From positions 62,001 through 126,000 of the forward strand of contig JAVXUO010001536.1 of the NCBI GenBank assembly GCA_033065855.1: DNA of 64,000 bases. Reading direction: 5' to 3'. How positions within the stretch are numbered: the stretch's first letter is position 1; every line of letters starts with the position of its first letter. Below, in pieces: positions 37,520 through 51,531 of this stretch. Source of the stretch: Escallonia rubra (lineage: Eukaryota > Streptophyta > Magnoliopsida > Escalloniales > Escalloniaceae). A program made the position numbers and the translations under genes. Under the pieces are notes generated by a model. That model was not told the DNA's origin and searched no databases. It worked only from the letters and a program-made list of their open reading frames with translations.

Positions 37520-37640
37520 CTAACTCTGGGGCTGATAGTCGTACGCGTCAGGAGGCAAGCGACTTGACGGCTCTCACACCTGACTTTAGGGCTGAGAGTT
37601 GTAAGCATCAGGAGGCAAGCAACTAGACGGCTCCCCTTGG
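37471..37640 (-). repeat. 60-bp tandem repeat coding a PPDAY linker between PMD and ULP1 parts
   Basis: Three units with period 60 bp (landmarks at 37,471, 37,531 and 37,591) encode 20-residue repeats of the form EPSSxLPPDAYxxQPxSxVx. Stop codons fall in two of the units. Such a proline-rich repeat would make a flexible linker. Confidence 0.8.
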
Positions 37641-39312
37641 TAACCCCGGTACGCAACACTAAAGTTGTGAACTTCAGTCTTGTACCTCTCAATGGACCTC
37701 TTGAGATTGTCAGGAGCCTGCGCGACAAACCAGTCAAACCCCTCCAGCTGCTTGAACACCTCACTGCCCATGTCAACCTAAAAAACATGCATGGAAAATA
37801 TGGCTAATCATTTCAGGCATGGTCGATAAGGTGCGCAAATAAAAATTGATGGAGAGTGCATGACTTACAATGTTCAATGCCCAGAACTGGTCATAGACCT
37901 CACGTGGCGCATACGATGTCTTCCTCACCTGGGAAGGGCGATTCACCCTCGTGCGCGTCACTTTGAGAAACCATTGCAAGTACTCCTCGATACTGATGTT
38001 GTCGTCCTTCAGCGATACAAGGCTATCATACGTTTCTTGCCAAGTATTCCACTGTTGTACCTCGTCGCTCAACAAATTCAAGGCATCAGGCACCTTGAAG
38101 TTCGGACCTCGACCACTCCTGTATGGCCGCATGTCTACCGCGGGTTTTGGTATCCCTTGTAGACAGCCAACTTGCCTCATAGCTCGATCGGCCATCTGAA
38201 ACTCACATACTTCGAAGTGAATAAGCGGCACCCGAACCAAACTTGCAAGCACGTACGACACCGGAAGTTGCCAACACCACTCATCCAACCGATGCATCAC
38301 CTTGCCATATGGCTGCCACGTCACCTGGGATGCATCAAGTATCTCTAGTTCCCCCCGATAGAACTTTAGATGGTGGTGAAGGTCTACCCGTCTCCTCCGG
38401 TTGGTCGTAGGCCCCCAGGCCCACACCCTAAGCCACGTCTCATCGGAATATACTCACGGTTGTGGACGACCCGTGGGTAGCCTCTCATAAGACCAAACCT
38501 GTGAATGCAAACATTATATGGAATTAGTAATTAATCACGAATATATTGACACGTCAAAACAAGAATATAAATGCTCATACCTGTAATAGAGTCAGGCAGG
38601 CGGCAATGGAGTTGGCACCCTTTCTCGTAGCCTTATGCAGTGCTCGATATAGGTGTGCAAGGACAGCTGAACCCCAAGAATACGAGGATACCTCCTCAAG
38701 ATCCTCCAAGAACACCATATACTTCGGATGCACCGTGTTTTTCGAATGCGTCGGAAGTAATATAGATCCAATAATATACAGAAGGAATGCATTCGTATAC
38801 GTCATTAAATCATGAGGAGTGTATTCATCCGGTAGCACGCCGTACTGCTCTCTCAGCCATTTAAGTTTGATGTCGTTTGTTGTAAAAGCTTCCCTCGGAA
38901 TTCCTGGGAAATACTGCCTAGCCATCTTCGCTATGGATGCAGACGTTTTGCTCGAAGTAATGGGTTTGCCGTGACATGGGATTCCAAGTATAAATCCGAC
39001 GTCCTTTAATGTAATAGTCATTTCACCAAACCAGAAGTGAAATGAGTTCGTCTCGCTCCTCCATCGTTCAACTAGAGCGGATATAAGGCAATCGTCGTGC
39101 CGAGACCAAATCCCGCAATCGGTGAACATATATAAATTTTGACGGTGTAATATTTGTATTTGTTCCTCGTTTAGTACCCACTCTTCGAGGTGACTTGTGC
39201 TTTGAATTGTTTCCAAAACACCCCTATCGACACCGTCAAATACGTGCCTCGCGACGTGGTCATCGTCATCGAATAGGATTGATGTATCATGAGGTCCGGG
39301 GTTGAAATCCAT
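37586..39312 (-). pseudogene. Plant mobile domain (PMD, aminotransferase-like) region of the MULE's second gene
   Basis: ATG at 39,312; a splice acceptor TTCTTAG lies 4 bases upstream, closing a 5'-UTR intron whose donor is in the right TIR (41,659). Exon one (39,312 to about 38,582, donor GTATGAGC) has the PMD core: CLISALVERWRSETNSFHFW, FGEMTITLKDVGFILGIPCHG (21 residues, 39.04-38.98 kb) shown as FGEMTITLKDV...GIPCHG, YTPHDLMTYTNAFLLYIIGS. Exon two (about 38,502-37,870, donor GTAAGTCA) has VWSYERLPTGRP, DASQVTWQPYGKVMHRLDEW and VPLIHFEVCEFQMADRAMRQ; one in-frame TGA lies near 38,457. Exon three (37,779 downward) starts VDMGSEVFKQLEGFDW and runs into the PPDAY repeats. PMD proteins are plant-specific and found both in hosts and transposons; the biochemical role is unknown. 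Confidence 0.85.
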
Positions 39313-39599
39313 ATTTCTAAGAACAAAACATAATCGTAAACCAACTTAGCGTCCATAATATTAACATTCGAAAACTATAACTGGATCTTTACCCTAGCTT
39401 ACCAACGTATTAGCAATAGTCATTATCTCATTATTTCAATGTATTAACACCATTCCTCACTTCCCACCACTCCGAATGCTTAATTACGCTAATTTCCTAA
39501 AATTTAGAGCCAACGTGGCAATTTACCAATATACCCCCCGATGGCCGCTAACCACCAACACCTCAAAACCGCTATAAAACAACTTTTTAAATGTATTAC

Positions 39600-42808
<3,209 letters not shown>

Positions 42809-44001
42809 TTCTGCAACTGTTCACTTCTCGAGACATTTTTAGACGGCACATCACTCATCCAATAGTATTAGACATGGGGCCAAGAATGAATTGGGGGTGG
42901 GGGGAAGGGGTAGAGGGAGGGGGGTGGAGAGAGAGCACTGATTAACAAGCTACGTTCTCTCTTATGAAGCACGAGTGCTTCAAAAGGGAGAAGCACCGAG
43001 GTCGGGTTTGAGTTAGGTGCGTATCTATCTTTTTTCTTTTATTTTCTAAATTTCAGGTGCGGATCGGGTGATGATAGGATGCAGGTTGGGTGCACATCCG
43101 ATACTTATGGGTGGAAAACATAATTCCCAAAACAATTTTTGGGATTTGAAACATAGAACAACAGCTTTGGGGGGGGGGTGAAAACATAACTAAAATATTT
43201 ATACTAACCTAAGTTACTGCAGATTGTGAATTAGGGAGGTGGGGGGGGGGGGGAGAGAGAGCGAGATCGTTGGCGATGGCGGTAGCGTTGATGCAACCAC
43301 CCAAGACCGTCGGTGACTCTGCGACCACCCGTAACACCGATGACCTCCCTTAACCACCGGCAGCCTTTTGCGACCACCGTAGAAGATATGTACTCACCTC
43401 CGGCAGCATTTCAAGGTAAGTCTTCTCACTTTTGTCTTCCTTTCTCTTTGCTACCTTCTGTCTTCTGAGTTGTGACTTGGACGTGGGTTGACCTTCTGTC
43501 TTCTGAGTTGTAACTTGAGCGTGGGTTGTAAATTGGAAACAATTTTTGGTAGAAAGTCCATGCATATGTTCTCACTAGTCCCCCATGCCCCACCACACAT
43601 AGTTTAGCGTGTTAAAAGTTTAATGTCTAATTCACTCTTTGAAATTCAATTTCGTTTTTTTTTTCACTTTTAGGCAATGTGTTAACTTTTAATGGCAAAT
43701 ATGTCAACTCTGATAGTGTTCTATTTCCGGTGGTGTTGGTGATGATGAGAGAAAACCATTATGGAAGTATTTGACTAGGCTTGATAAGGATGGTAAAAAA
43801 TTCAATAATGACTCAATCATGATTGAGTCGACTCAATCAAGATAGGTACACATACACACACACATATATTATTTTTCTCTCTTTGAAAGCAAGAGATTTC
43901 ATTCCTTAAAACACATTGATTACAGCTTTCTTTGCCTGCTCTTCAGCCTCCCTGATTTTGCTCGCGAGGTGCTCACACAAAGCTACTACCAATTATCTTC
44001 C
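42809..44001. other. Spacer, no gene seen
   Basis: Contains G-runs (42,890-42,930, 43,160-43,180 and 43,230-43,250), a short 54-bp tandem duplication near 43,450-43,530 (CTTCTGTCTTCTGAGTTGT) and the inverted copy of the 25.5-kb 40-bp repeat at 43,742-43,774. No coding frame or RNA gene is supported. Confidence 0.5.
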
Positions 44002-46050
44002 GCTAATAGTTAAAATCAAGTTCCAATATGTTGATATATTGACTATGTAGAGTTTTAGAAGGTATATAATTGATTTTCTAGTCTTATAAGGTCAACTAAA
44101 TTTATGGTAATTATACCTCCGAATTTTTCAATAATAAGCTACAATAAAGAGTCATGATGCATATGTGACTATAATAAGTAGAGGTAGAAAAGAAATGGAA
44201 CACCAAAGCAAACACGATGATAAACACGATGATGTGTAAATTAAAAATTTTTTTATGTTTGAGTGTTTATTTTGTTATAAAAAAGTGATATTGAGGTATT
44301 AATAGTAAAAATCAAGTCCTAATACATCAATGTATTAATTAGGTAGAGTTTTAGAAGGTGTAGAAGAGATTTTTACTTATAAGGTCTACTAAATTTATGG
44401 TAATAATGACTCCGAGTTTTTAATAGTCAGTTATACTAAAGAGTCATTATACATGTGTGACTTTAATAAGTAGATATAAATGATGAATAAAACATCAAAA
44501 TAAACATGGTGACGTATAATTTTTAATAATTTTTTTTTTAAAAGAGTCATGATGCATGTGTGGCTTTAATAAGTAGAGGTAAAGAAGGAATAACATGGTG
44601 ACATATAATTAATGTTTTCTTTATGTTTGAGTGTTTATTTTGTTATTTAAAGTATTTTGGAGGTGTTAATAATCAAAATTAAGTCCTAATTTATTAATAC
44701 ATGATTAGGTAGAGTTTTAGAATGTGTAGAATTGGTTTTTTACTCTTATAAGGTCAACTAAATTTATAGTGATAATAACTCCGAATTTTTTTATTAATAA
44801 AGAGTCATGATGCATGTGAGACTTTAGTAAGTAGAGGTAAAAGAGGAATGAAACGCCAAAATAAAGATGATGACGTGCCACCAAATAGAAAAATGATGAC
44901 GTGTTGCATAATTAAAAGGGATAAAAAGGGAAAAGAACCCCTAAAAAAGCTTATGTGTCGCCTCGACAATGCACAATTAGTTTTTTTTTATGTATTTTAG
45001 AGGTGTTGCAAAATTAAAAAAAGGTTTTTAATGTATTTTTGAGGTGTTAGTAGTGAAAATTAAGACCCTGAATATAAGTATATTGAATGGGTAGAGTTTT
45101 AGAAGGTGCATAATTAGTTTTTAACTCTTATAAAGTTTAGTAAAATTATGTCAATAATATTTACGAATTTTTAATAATAAGTTATAGTAAAGAGTCATCA
45201 TGCATGTGTAACTTTAATAAGTATAAGTTTTTAAAGTATTTTTGAGGTGTTAGTAGTGAAAATTAAGACCTTATATGTAAGTATATTAAATAGGTAGAGT
45301 TTTAATATGTGCATAATTAGTTTTCTACTCTTATAAAGGTTAGTAAAATTATGTCAATAATACCTGCATTTTTTTTAATAATAAATTATAGTAAGAGTCA
45401 TGATGCATGTGTGACTTTAATAAGTAGAAGTTTTAAAGTAATTTTGGGATGTTAGTAGTGACAATTATGACCTTATATGTTAGTATATTGAATAGGAAGA
45501 ATTTTAGAAGGTGCATAATCGATTTTCTACTCTTATAAAGTTTAGTGAAATTATGCCAATAATACATGTAAATGTTTTTAATAATAAGTTGTAGTAATGA
45601 GTCATGATGCATGTGTAACTTTAATAATTAGAGGGTTTTAAAGTATTTTTGAGGTGTTAATAATGAAAATTAAGACCTTATATGTAAGTATATTGAATAG
45701 GTGGAGTTTTAGAAGGTTTATAATTAGTTTTCTACTCTTATAAAGGTTAGTAAAATTATGTCAATAATACCTGCGAATGTTTTAATAATAAATTATAGTA
45801 AAGAGTTATGGTACATATGCGTCTCTAATAAGTAGAAGTGAGAAAAGAATGTGATATCAAAACAAAGAGTCACGGCGCATATGTATCTCTAATAAATAGA
45901 AGTGAAAAAGGAATGTGATATCAATACAAACAGGATGACGTGTCGCATAAGTAAAAGGCAATGACGTGTCGCAAAATTAAAAGGCGAAAAAGGGAAAAGA
46001 ATACTAAAAAAAGCTTATGTGTCGCCTCCGCAACGCACGACGCTTCGTCT
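44002..46050. repeat. AT-rich degenerate tandem array, includes an empty gypsy target site
   Basis: Seven degenerate units share GTAGAGTTTTAGAAGG, ACTCTTATAAGGTTAGTAAA and AAAGAGTCATGATGCATGTG; landmark positions 44,047, 44,343, 44,709, 45,091, 45,293, 45,495 and 45,701 give spacings of about 200-380 bp. The first 800 bp match 3,932-4,223 plus 24,992-25,498, with an uninterrupted junction at 44,301-44,306 (AATAGT). The end (GTCGCCTCCGCAACGCACGA, then a GACG-CTT-CGTC hairpin) is suggestive of an element terminus, but I cannot assign a class. Confidence 0.75.
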
Positions 46051-47450
46051 ATTATATATATATATATATTATGAGAACATCACTCACTTACAACATTTTC
46101 TTATGCCCCAAAATAAAATAATAAAAAAATTTGCTCCTTCAATTTTAACAAATTACGTAGCAAATACAGAATTTGAACCTCAAGCTGCAGATGATGAGGC
46201 AATGTTATATGGACTCGGTACGAGTGTCTGGGTTGGATACGTGTCCATGTGTCGAATTTGTATAATTTTTAATTCATAAGACAGGGGAACAAGACAGTTT
46301 ATTCATACATGTCAATACTTTTAATTATTCGTAAGGTAAAATGGTGTTTTGTGTAATGCACATGATTTTAATTGAGAACTTGGCTCATCTCAAAGTGATA
46401 ACAACCAAAACAAATACTATAAGATATTGCTCACAGTGACATATGCGTCGGAAAGAGATCTCATACCCATGTCCAAGCGTCGAGTGTCACTGGTAATTCT
46501 GACATTCTGAAGAGTCCATGTTACATAGGTTTGAGGACAAAAGTAGCAAGAAAAGCCATCGTCTAAATGTTCAAATTCTACTCTAGAATTTGTTAAAAAG
46601 TCAAATGGGATAGAATTACAAAAGGGAGCCCTGCGTCTCATAATATTTGTTTGCTTTTGACTTTTCACAGATTTCAATGACAAAATTTGAACATGTAAAC
46701 ATTGTATGAACATAAATTAACATTAATAGCTTGTTTATGAGTTTTGTGACAAAAGAAAGGAAGAGAACAAAAGAGAAGGGAAGAGAAAAACATTTTAATT
46801 CGAATTGTTTGCGATATTAGTAGAGAAAAGAAAGCATCGTTCTTCCTCTTTTTTACAAGTTCAGGAGAAAAGAAAAGACACAAAATTACTATTCTACACT
46901 TCTAACCCATCTACATGGTTCTAACAGAAGTATGCAACTTTTGTGCGTAATGTGGGTATAGAATAAGTGTTATTTAATTGTTTAGAGGGTAATATGGGTA
47001 TGTCCCTCTATCACTATTTACTTTAACTCTTATGAAATGTCAACTTTTTATATTTAGAGCCTTAGGACCTAAAGGGCATTATCATATGGTGTTCATTTCT
47101 TTAAGGACAATGTGGGTTTTGTTAAAGTGTTGCTTATGATAGTTTTTTTTTCTCCCTGTTTCTTCTCAATTTTGAGAAGAAAGATTGAAACCCAAACTTT
47201 CTTCTCTTTTCCGTCCTTCTCTCCTCACAAACTAAAGAAAGCTCACGAAAGGCGCCACTTTCCTTTCCTGTCTTTTCCTTTCTTTTCTCTCCCAAGAAAA
47301 CTCACATACAGATCTTATAAGTTTCATATGACAAATCAAACCCAATATATATATATATATATATATACATACAATAAAAAGTGAATGCTTTCATGCTCAA
47401 TGCTATACGGAATTAGATTATTATTAGAGGGGGTATACTAAACAATGTCA
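46051..47450. other. Spacer, no gene seen
   Basis: AT-rich with short TA runs (46,054-46,071 and 47,347-47,367). I searched the minus strand for further exons of the DUF167 relic that starts at 47,850 and saw none. Confidence 0.45.
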
Positions 47451-47455
47451 CTTAC

Positions 47456-47625
47456 GGAGCTAATATAATCTAGGAGGGCCGCGTTGGCTTCGCCGTTCTT
47501 GACAAGCGCATTGATTTGAACTCCCAGTGCATCGTTGGTGAAATATGCAGTCGCATATGACTGTGATCAGTAAAATGTAAGAGGACAACACTCATCCTGA
47601 CAGAGAGTGAAACTCAGTGTGTATT

Positions 47626-47706
<81 letters not shown>

Positions 47707-47850
47707 CCGGTGACGGTGGCGTGGAGCCGGGCTTGGCGTGGATGGTGATGGCGATGGAAGAAAGCGGGATGGAGCAGATACACGCGGGAAATTTGGTGGA
47801 GGAAGCGCGGCTGAGTTGGATTTTAATTGGCCTTTCCACGTCGGAGCCAT
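47456..47850 (-). pseudogene. Relic of a DUF167 (UPF0235) family host gene, first two exons
   Basis: On the minus strand, ATG at 47,850 opens MAPTWKGQLKSNSA, the usual start of plant DUF167 proteins. Further on, in another frame, comes FPACICSIPLSSIAITIHAK followed by PGS, so there is a frame change within exon one. After an intron rich in (GT)n and (GA)n, exon two (47,560-47,456) has an acceptor GATCACAG and donor GTAAGTGA and encodes [20 protein letters not shown] followed by ALLDYISS; family members have [19 protein letters not shown]. The normal continuation (a conserved VLGV-K-R basic segment) is missing downstream. DUF167 is a small conserved domain of unclear biochemical role. With the frame change, altered core residues and missing 3' exons, I call it a pseudogene or partial copy. 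Confidence 0.72.
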
Positions 47851-48625
47851 GACGATCTTGAACGGCGAAGACGGTGTTGGCTCCTAAATCTTAGTAGCCG
47901 CTCAGTACAAAACTTAAGATCTGTTTGAAATCACTTTCAGTTTTGGTTTTTTATTTCCAAAAAAATCAAAACCATTTTAGTTTTTATTTTTTACAAAAAC
48001 AAATGTGTGTTTGATTACCCAATTTTTATTTTGAGTTTTATCTTTGATGGTGGTTGCGGTGGCGGTGGTAGGGCATGGCAGTGGCCGGCAGCGGTGGCTG
48101 CTGGTGGCCGACGGTGGTTGCTGCCGGTGGCTGGCGGCAATCGCCGGTGGTGGTTATCGATAGTCTGTGGTGGGCGGTGGCGGTGGGAGGGTGGTGGTGG
48201 TCTCCAAATAAAAATCAAAACTCAAAACGTCAAAATAAGAGTTTTAAAAAACAGCCATGTTTTAGAAACGGGTTTTCAAAACTGAACAAAAAAAAAGGGT
48301 TAATTACCCACGGTACCCCTGAGGTTTATCCTAAATTACACACAGACCCCACTATCTTTGAAATTACACTCCGCTCCAAAAATTTAGATTTCTTTGACGG
48401 TGTTAACGGCTGGTCATAAAAAGACGTTTCTGCCCTCTCTGTTTTTGCTCATATTCTTGAGAATTTTCCCTATATTCTTCTATTTCCTCCTTTATATTCC
48501 AAGAAAACCACAATGTTTTTTAAAGATCTGGCTAAAACCCAATTTTTGTGCCCTCATTTTTGCATTTTGGGTCTTTTTTCCTTTTGAACTATTAGTAATT
48601 CTTTCGTGTTTGTTGGTGTTTTCAG

Positions 48626-48820
48626 ATGATTTTTGCAGCCATTGATGCACTGAAGGAAAAAGAAGGCTCAAACAAGTCATCTATGTCCCAATACATCGAG
48701 TCCACTTACGGGGATTTGCCAGCTGGGCACGCCAACCTGCTCTCGGACAACCTGAACAAGATGAAGGAGGCCGGCGAGTTGGCGATGGTGAAGAACAACT
48801 ACCTGAGGCCGGACCCGTCT
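48626..48820 (+). pseudogene. Captured exon of a histone H1/HMGA-type (H15 winged-helix) gene
   Basis: The translation begins MIFAAIDALKEKEGSNKSSM and goes on SQYIESTYGDLPAGHANLLS, NLNKMKEAGELAMVKNNYLR, PDPS. This is the H15/GH1-type winged-helix domain found in linker histones and plant HMG-I/Y (HMGA) proteins, which bind nucleosomal linker or AT-rich DNA. Just before the ATG the sequence is TGTTGGTGTTTTCAG, an intron acceptor, and the Met is the internal one of the domain (Y-x-x-MI), so this is an internal exon with part of its intron rather than a gene start. Similarity breaks off at PDPS, fused to an antisense piece of another gene. AT-hooks are absent. Confidence 0.82.
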
Positions 48821-49555
48821 TTGGATTCTTGGGCTGGAAGCGGTTCCTGGAGGTGCACCACGGGGTGTCGGCGGTGCAATCGAGTAGCGACGCCGCGTTG
48901 GGCGTCGGGTAAGGGAGGTTGAGCAAGGTAACGAGGAGGAGGGCGGCGGCGATGAATAGGAGGAAGAGGAGACGAAGGAGATTTCTTCCTTCCATATCTC
49001 TCACTCTATCAGTCTCTCTCTCTCCTCCGTCTCCTCTTCCTCCTGTTCATCGCCGCCGCCCTCCTCCTCGTTACTTGGAAGGTTCTTTGGATTCTTGGGC
49101 TGGAAGCGGTTCCTGGAGGTGCACCACGGGGTGTCGGCGGTGCAATCGAGTAGCGACGCCGCGTTGGGCGTCGGGTGAGGGAGGTTGAGCAAGGTAACGA
49201 GGAGGAGGGCGGCGGCGATGAACAGGAGGAAGAGGAGACGGAGGAGATTTCTTCCTTCCATATCTCTCACTCTCTCTCTCTCTCTCCTCCGTCTCCTCTT
49301 CCTCCTGTTCATCGCCGCCGCCCTCCTCCTCGTTACTTGGAAGGTTCTTTGGATTCTTGGGCTGGAAGCGGTTCCTGGAGGTGCACCACGGGGTGTCGGC
49401 GGTGCAATCGAGCAGCGACGCTGCGTTGGGCATCGGGTAAGGGAGGTTGAGCAAGGTAACGAGGAGGAGGGCGGCGGCGATGAACAGGAGGAAGAGGAGA
49501 CGGAGGAGATTTCTTCCTTCCATATCTCTCAGTCTCTCTTTCTCTCTCAGTTTCC
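48821..49555 (-). pseudogene. Triplicated fragment of an unidentified small membrane-anchored protein gene
   Basis: Three tandem units start TTGGATTCTTGGGCTGGAAG at 48,821, 49,087 and 49,349 (periods 266 and 262 bp). On the minus strand each encodes MEGRNLLRLLFLLFIAAALL followed by LVTLLNLPYP and LLDCTADTPWCTSRNRFQPK: an N-terminal hydrophobic anchor or signal peptide and a Cys-containing segment. I do not recognise the family. In units one and two the hydrophobic-coding part is followed by its own inverted copy (TCCTCTTCCTCCTGTTCATC and so on, for example 49,024-49,080), so each forms an inverted repeat with about 55-60-bp arms. The pieces are captured host DNA, later amplified inside the Pack-MULE. 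Confidence 0.78.
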
Positions 49556-50130
49556 TTGGACATGAACTGGATTTGAAGAAAGTTGATTGGTCATGCTGTA
49601 TATGTGCAATATCTATCTATGAAGTCTAAATTTTCTTTCTTGTTGGTAGTTGGTATTAAGTAATCTAGTCAGTGAAGGTTACAGTAATCAAGACCATTTA
49701 TCAGTCTGCAGAAGGGAAATAATGAAGTGAAGGAAGAAAGAGAGAAAGAAGGAGAAAGAAATGGGTCTGCAGAAGAGAAAGAGAATGAAGAAGAAGAAGA
49801 AGAAAAACCTTGAAGGGCAAAAGAGGTTTTATTCAAGAAAGGGAGGGCAATTTGGGGATGAAAAATCGAAAAAGTAAGGTGTCAGGGAATCTTTAGACGG
49901 AGTTAGGGTCCCCGTCAATTTTGTGGGGCTCCGTGAAATGCGGGTACAAACCTGGAGGAGTGGAGTGTAATTTTCAAAAGATAGGGGGGTCCGTGTGTAA
50001 TTTAGGGTAAACCTCAGGGGTGCCGTGAGTAATTAACAAAAAAAAAACGGTGTGCCAAAAGCGTTTTTTGTTTCGAGAGTACAAAACTTGAGAAAAAACA
50101 GAAAACCAAATGATTTTCAAACGCTACCTC

Positions 50131-51460
50131 AGTTTTTGCAAGAGGAGTTCATCTCAATATACACGGAAATATTTCTGACTTTTTCGAACGAAAAGATCCA
50201 CAATTTTATACTTTTCGTAAGTTTCAAAAATAAAATTTGAAAATATAATAATATATGTACTAAAAATGTGTGGAAAACTCCACTAAAGTGACAAAATTAT
50301 GAAAAAATGAGAATGCTTTAGTTCTCATACTTTAAAAAAAATTTATCATTGAGCAAATAAGCATTTGCAGTTTGGACGTGAAAAGTAGTACTTTCATGTC
50401 CTCGTATGTTTCTTTTGTCTTTTCTTTTATTGCTAACAAAAGATTTAATTTATTTATCCATAACTATTAGGCCCTTCACCCACAAACGAAGGGGTAAGAA
50501 ATTCAACTCTCACATTCACATGGAAGGAATATACTAGTACTAGTGAATAGTAGCACATTCAAAGTTTATCCTAAATGAACTGGAGCGTCACAGCGTAAGA
50601 ATGCATGCTATTATCTGCCGTTATGCAACACCACCTCTAGGCAACCACTGATAAGTAATGACAAGCTAATAATTGCCCCAAGTCACACATCGTATGGTGC
50701 CTTATGTTAATTTTTGCTACTGCACCCAATTTACTTTTACCTTTTCTCTTATTATTCTGTCCATTCTACATAAATCGATGACTTTTTTTTTCAAAGAAAG
50801 ATTAAGGATTAAAAAATCCTGAAATGTCGTGCCACATAACCCTGACTATCATGGCGAGATGAGGAAACCTATCCTTGAACTGTTTGAAATTTGCATGAAT
50901 TCTAGAAATAACAGCTTTTCCAGCCTACACGAGCATGTACATGGTATTCATAACCAAAACAGAAGTGCAACTTTTGACAAGCTAATCGTCGTCTGGGGTT
51001 CCGACATCAGCTATACTCCCAGATTAACATATCTCGTTACCAGATTCTTTGATTCAATAGTAAAGGTACTCAAGTCACACTGCAAATTCCACGCCAAGTG
51101 CCCCAGCTTTGACCAAGGCAGTGAAACACCGATGTAAATCCAATTCAACCACTACCATCTCACTCCAAGACCGCCTTCCACTTGCAGTGCTCGAGTCAGA
51201 CAGCACTAGGAACAAAGCCAACCTCTGGTTATCAACGAAGGTATATACGGTACCAAACAATGACAGCTGCTAACACCAAAATGTAGGGTCAGATAAGAGA
51301 AACAACGCAGACACCCAGCTAAACTCGCAATGATGGCAGAACGGGATCTGGCAATGAATCTCAATAACCAACCATGTAATTGAACTCCCTACCTGACCAA
51401 AATACTTCATTTGATTTCGGCTTATTGGCAACTTTCACCTCCCCAGTTTTTGTGTTCTTA
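50131..51460. other. Spacer, no gene supported
   Basis: A 102-codon open frame at 50,829-51,137 has no recognisable motif. The minus strand of 50.9-51.4 kb has the look of a transcript tail (balanced composition, no long ORF), but I cannot support a gene. Confidence 0.4.
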
Positions 51461-51531
51461 AAAACTTATGTTGATAAAATTCAGGAAAAGACAAAGTTTG
51501 TCTTTTCCTGAATTTTATCAACATAAGTTTT
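51461..51531. repeat. Perfect 71-bp palindrome (35-bp arms, 1-bp spacer)
   Basis: Arm one 51,461-51,495 begins AAAACTTATGTTGATAAAAT; arm two 51,497-51,531 ends ATTTTATCAACATAAGTTTT; they are exact complements. A further partial copy (AACTTATGTTGATAAAATTT) lies near 51,560. It could be a tiny foldback element or a recent inverted duplication. Confidence 0.93.

Larger units (their letters stand above)
48297..50037. mobile_element. Pack-MULE with H15-domain exon and triplicated antisense gene fragment
   Basis: TIRs: left GGGTTAATTACCCACGGTAC then CCCTGAGGTTTATCCTAAAT; the reversed right end is GTTAATTACTCACGGCACCC then CTGAGGTTTACCCTAAAT. The same TIR bounds 53,807-54,991, where a 9-bp duplication is exact; here both flanks are poly-A so the duplication cannot be fixed. 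There is no transposase. The body holds pieces of at least two plant genes, which makes it a Pack-MULE. The last 350 bp before the right TIR are purine-rich (GAAGAAGAAGAAG). Confidence 0.85.
47930..50130. mobile_element. Possible older inverted-repeat element hosting the Pack-MULE
   Basis: The left boundary TCTGTTTGAAATCACTTTCA and the reversed right boundary TAGCGTTTGAAAATCATTTG resemble each other, and both sides go on with runs of GTTTT. Inside the left part is a (GGT/GGC)n minisatellite (48,045-48,205). The Pack-MULE 48,297-50,037 splits it. No clean target duplication was found, so this is tentative. Confidence 0.35.

Noticed and set aside
46000-46050. Helitron 3' end
   Set aside because: There is a small GACG-CTT-CGTC hairpin after GCAACGCACGA, but the following bases (TATT) do not give the CTRR end, and no TC 5' end was found.
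48626-48922. 98-codon ORF as a real small H15 protein gene
   Set aside because: A splice acceptor sits right before the ATG, which is an internal Met of the domain, and the C-terminal part is antisense of another captured fragment.
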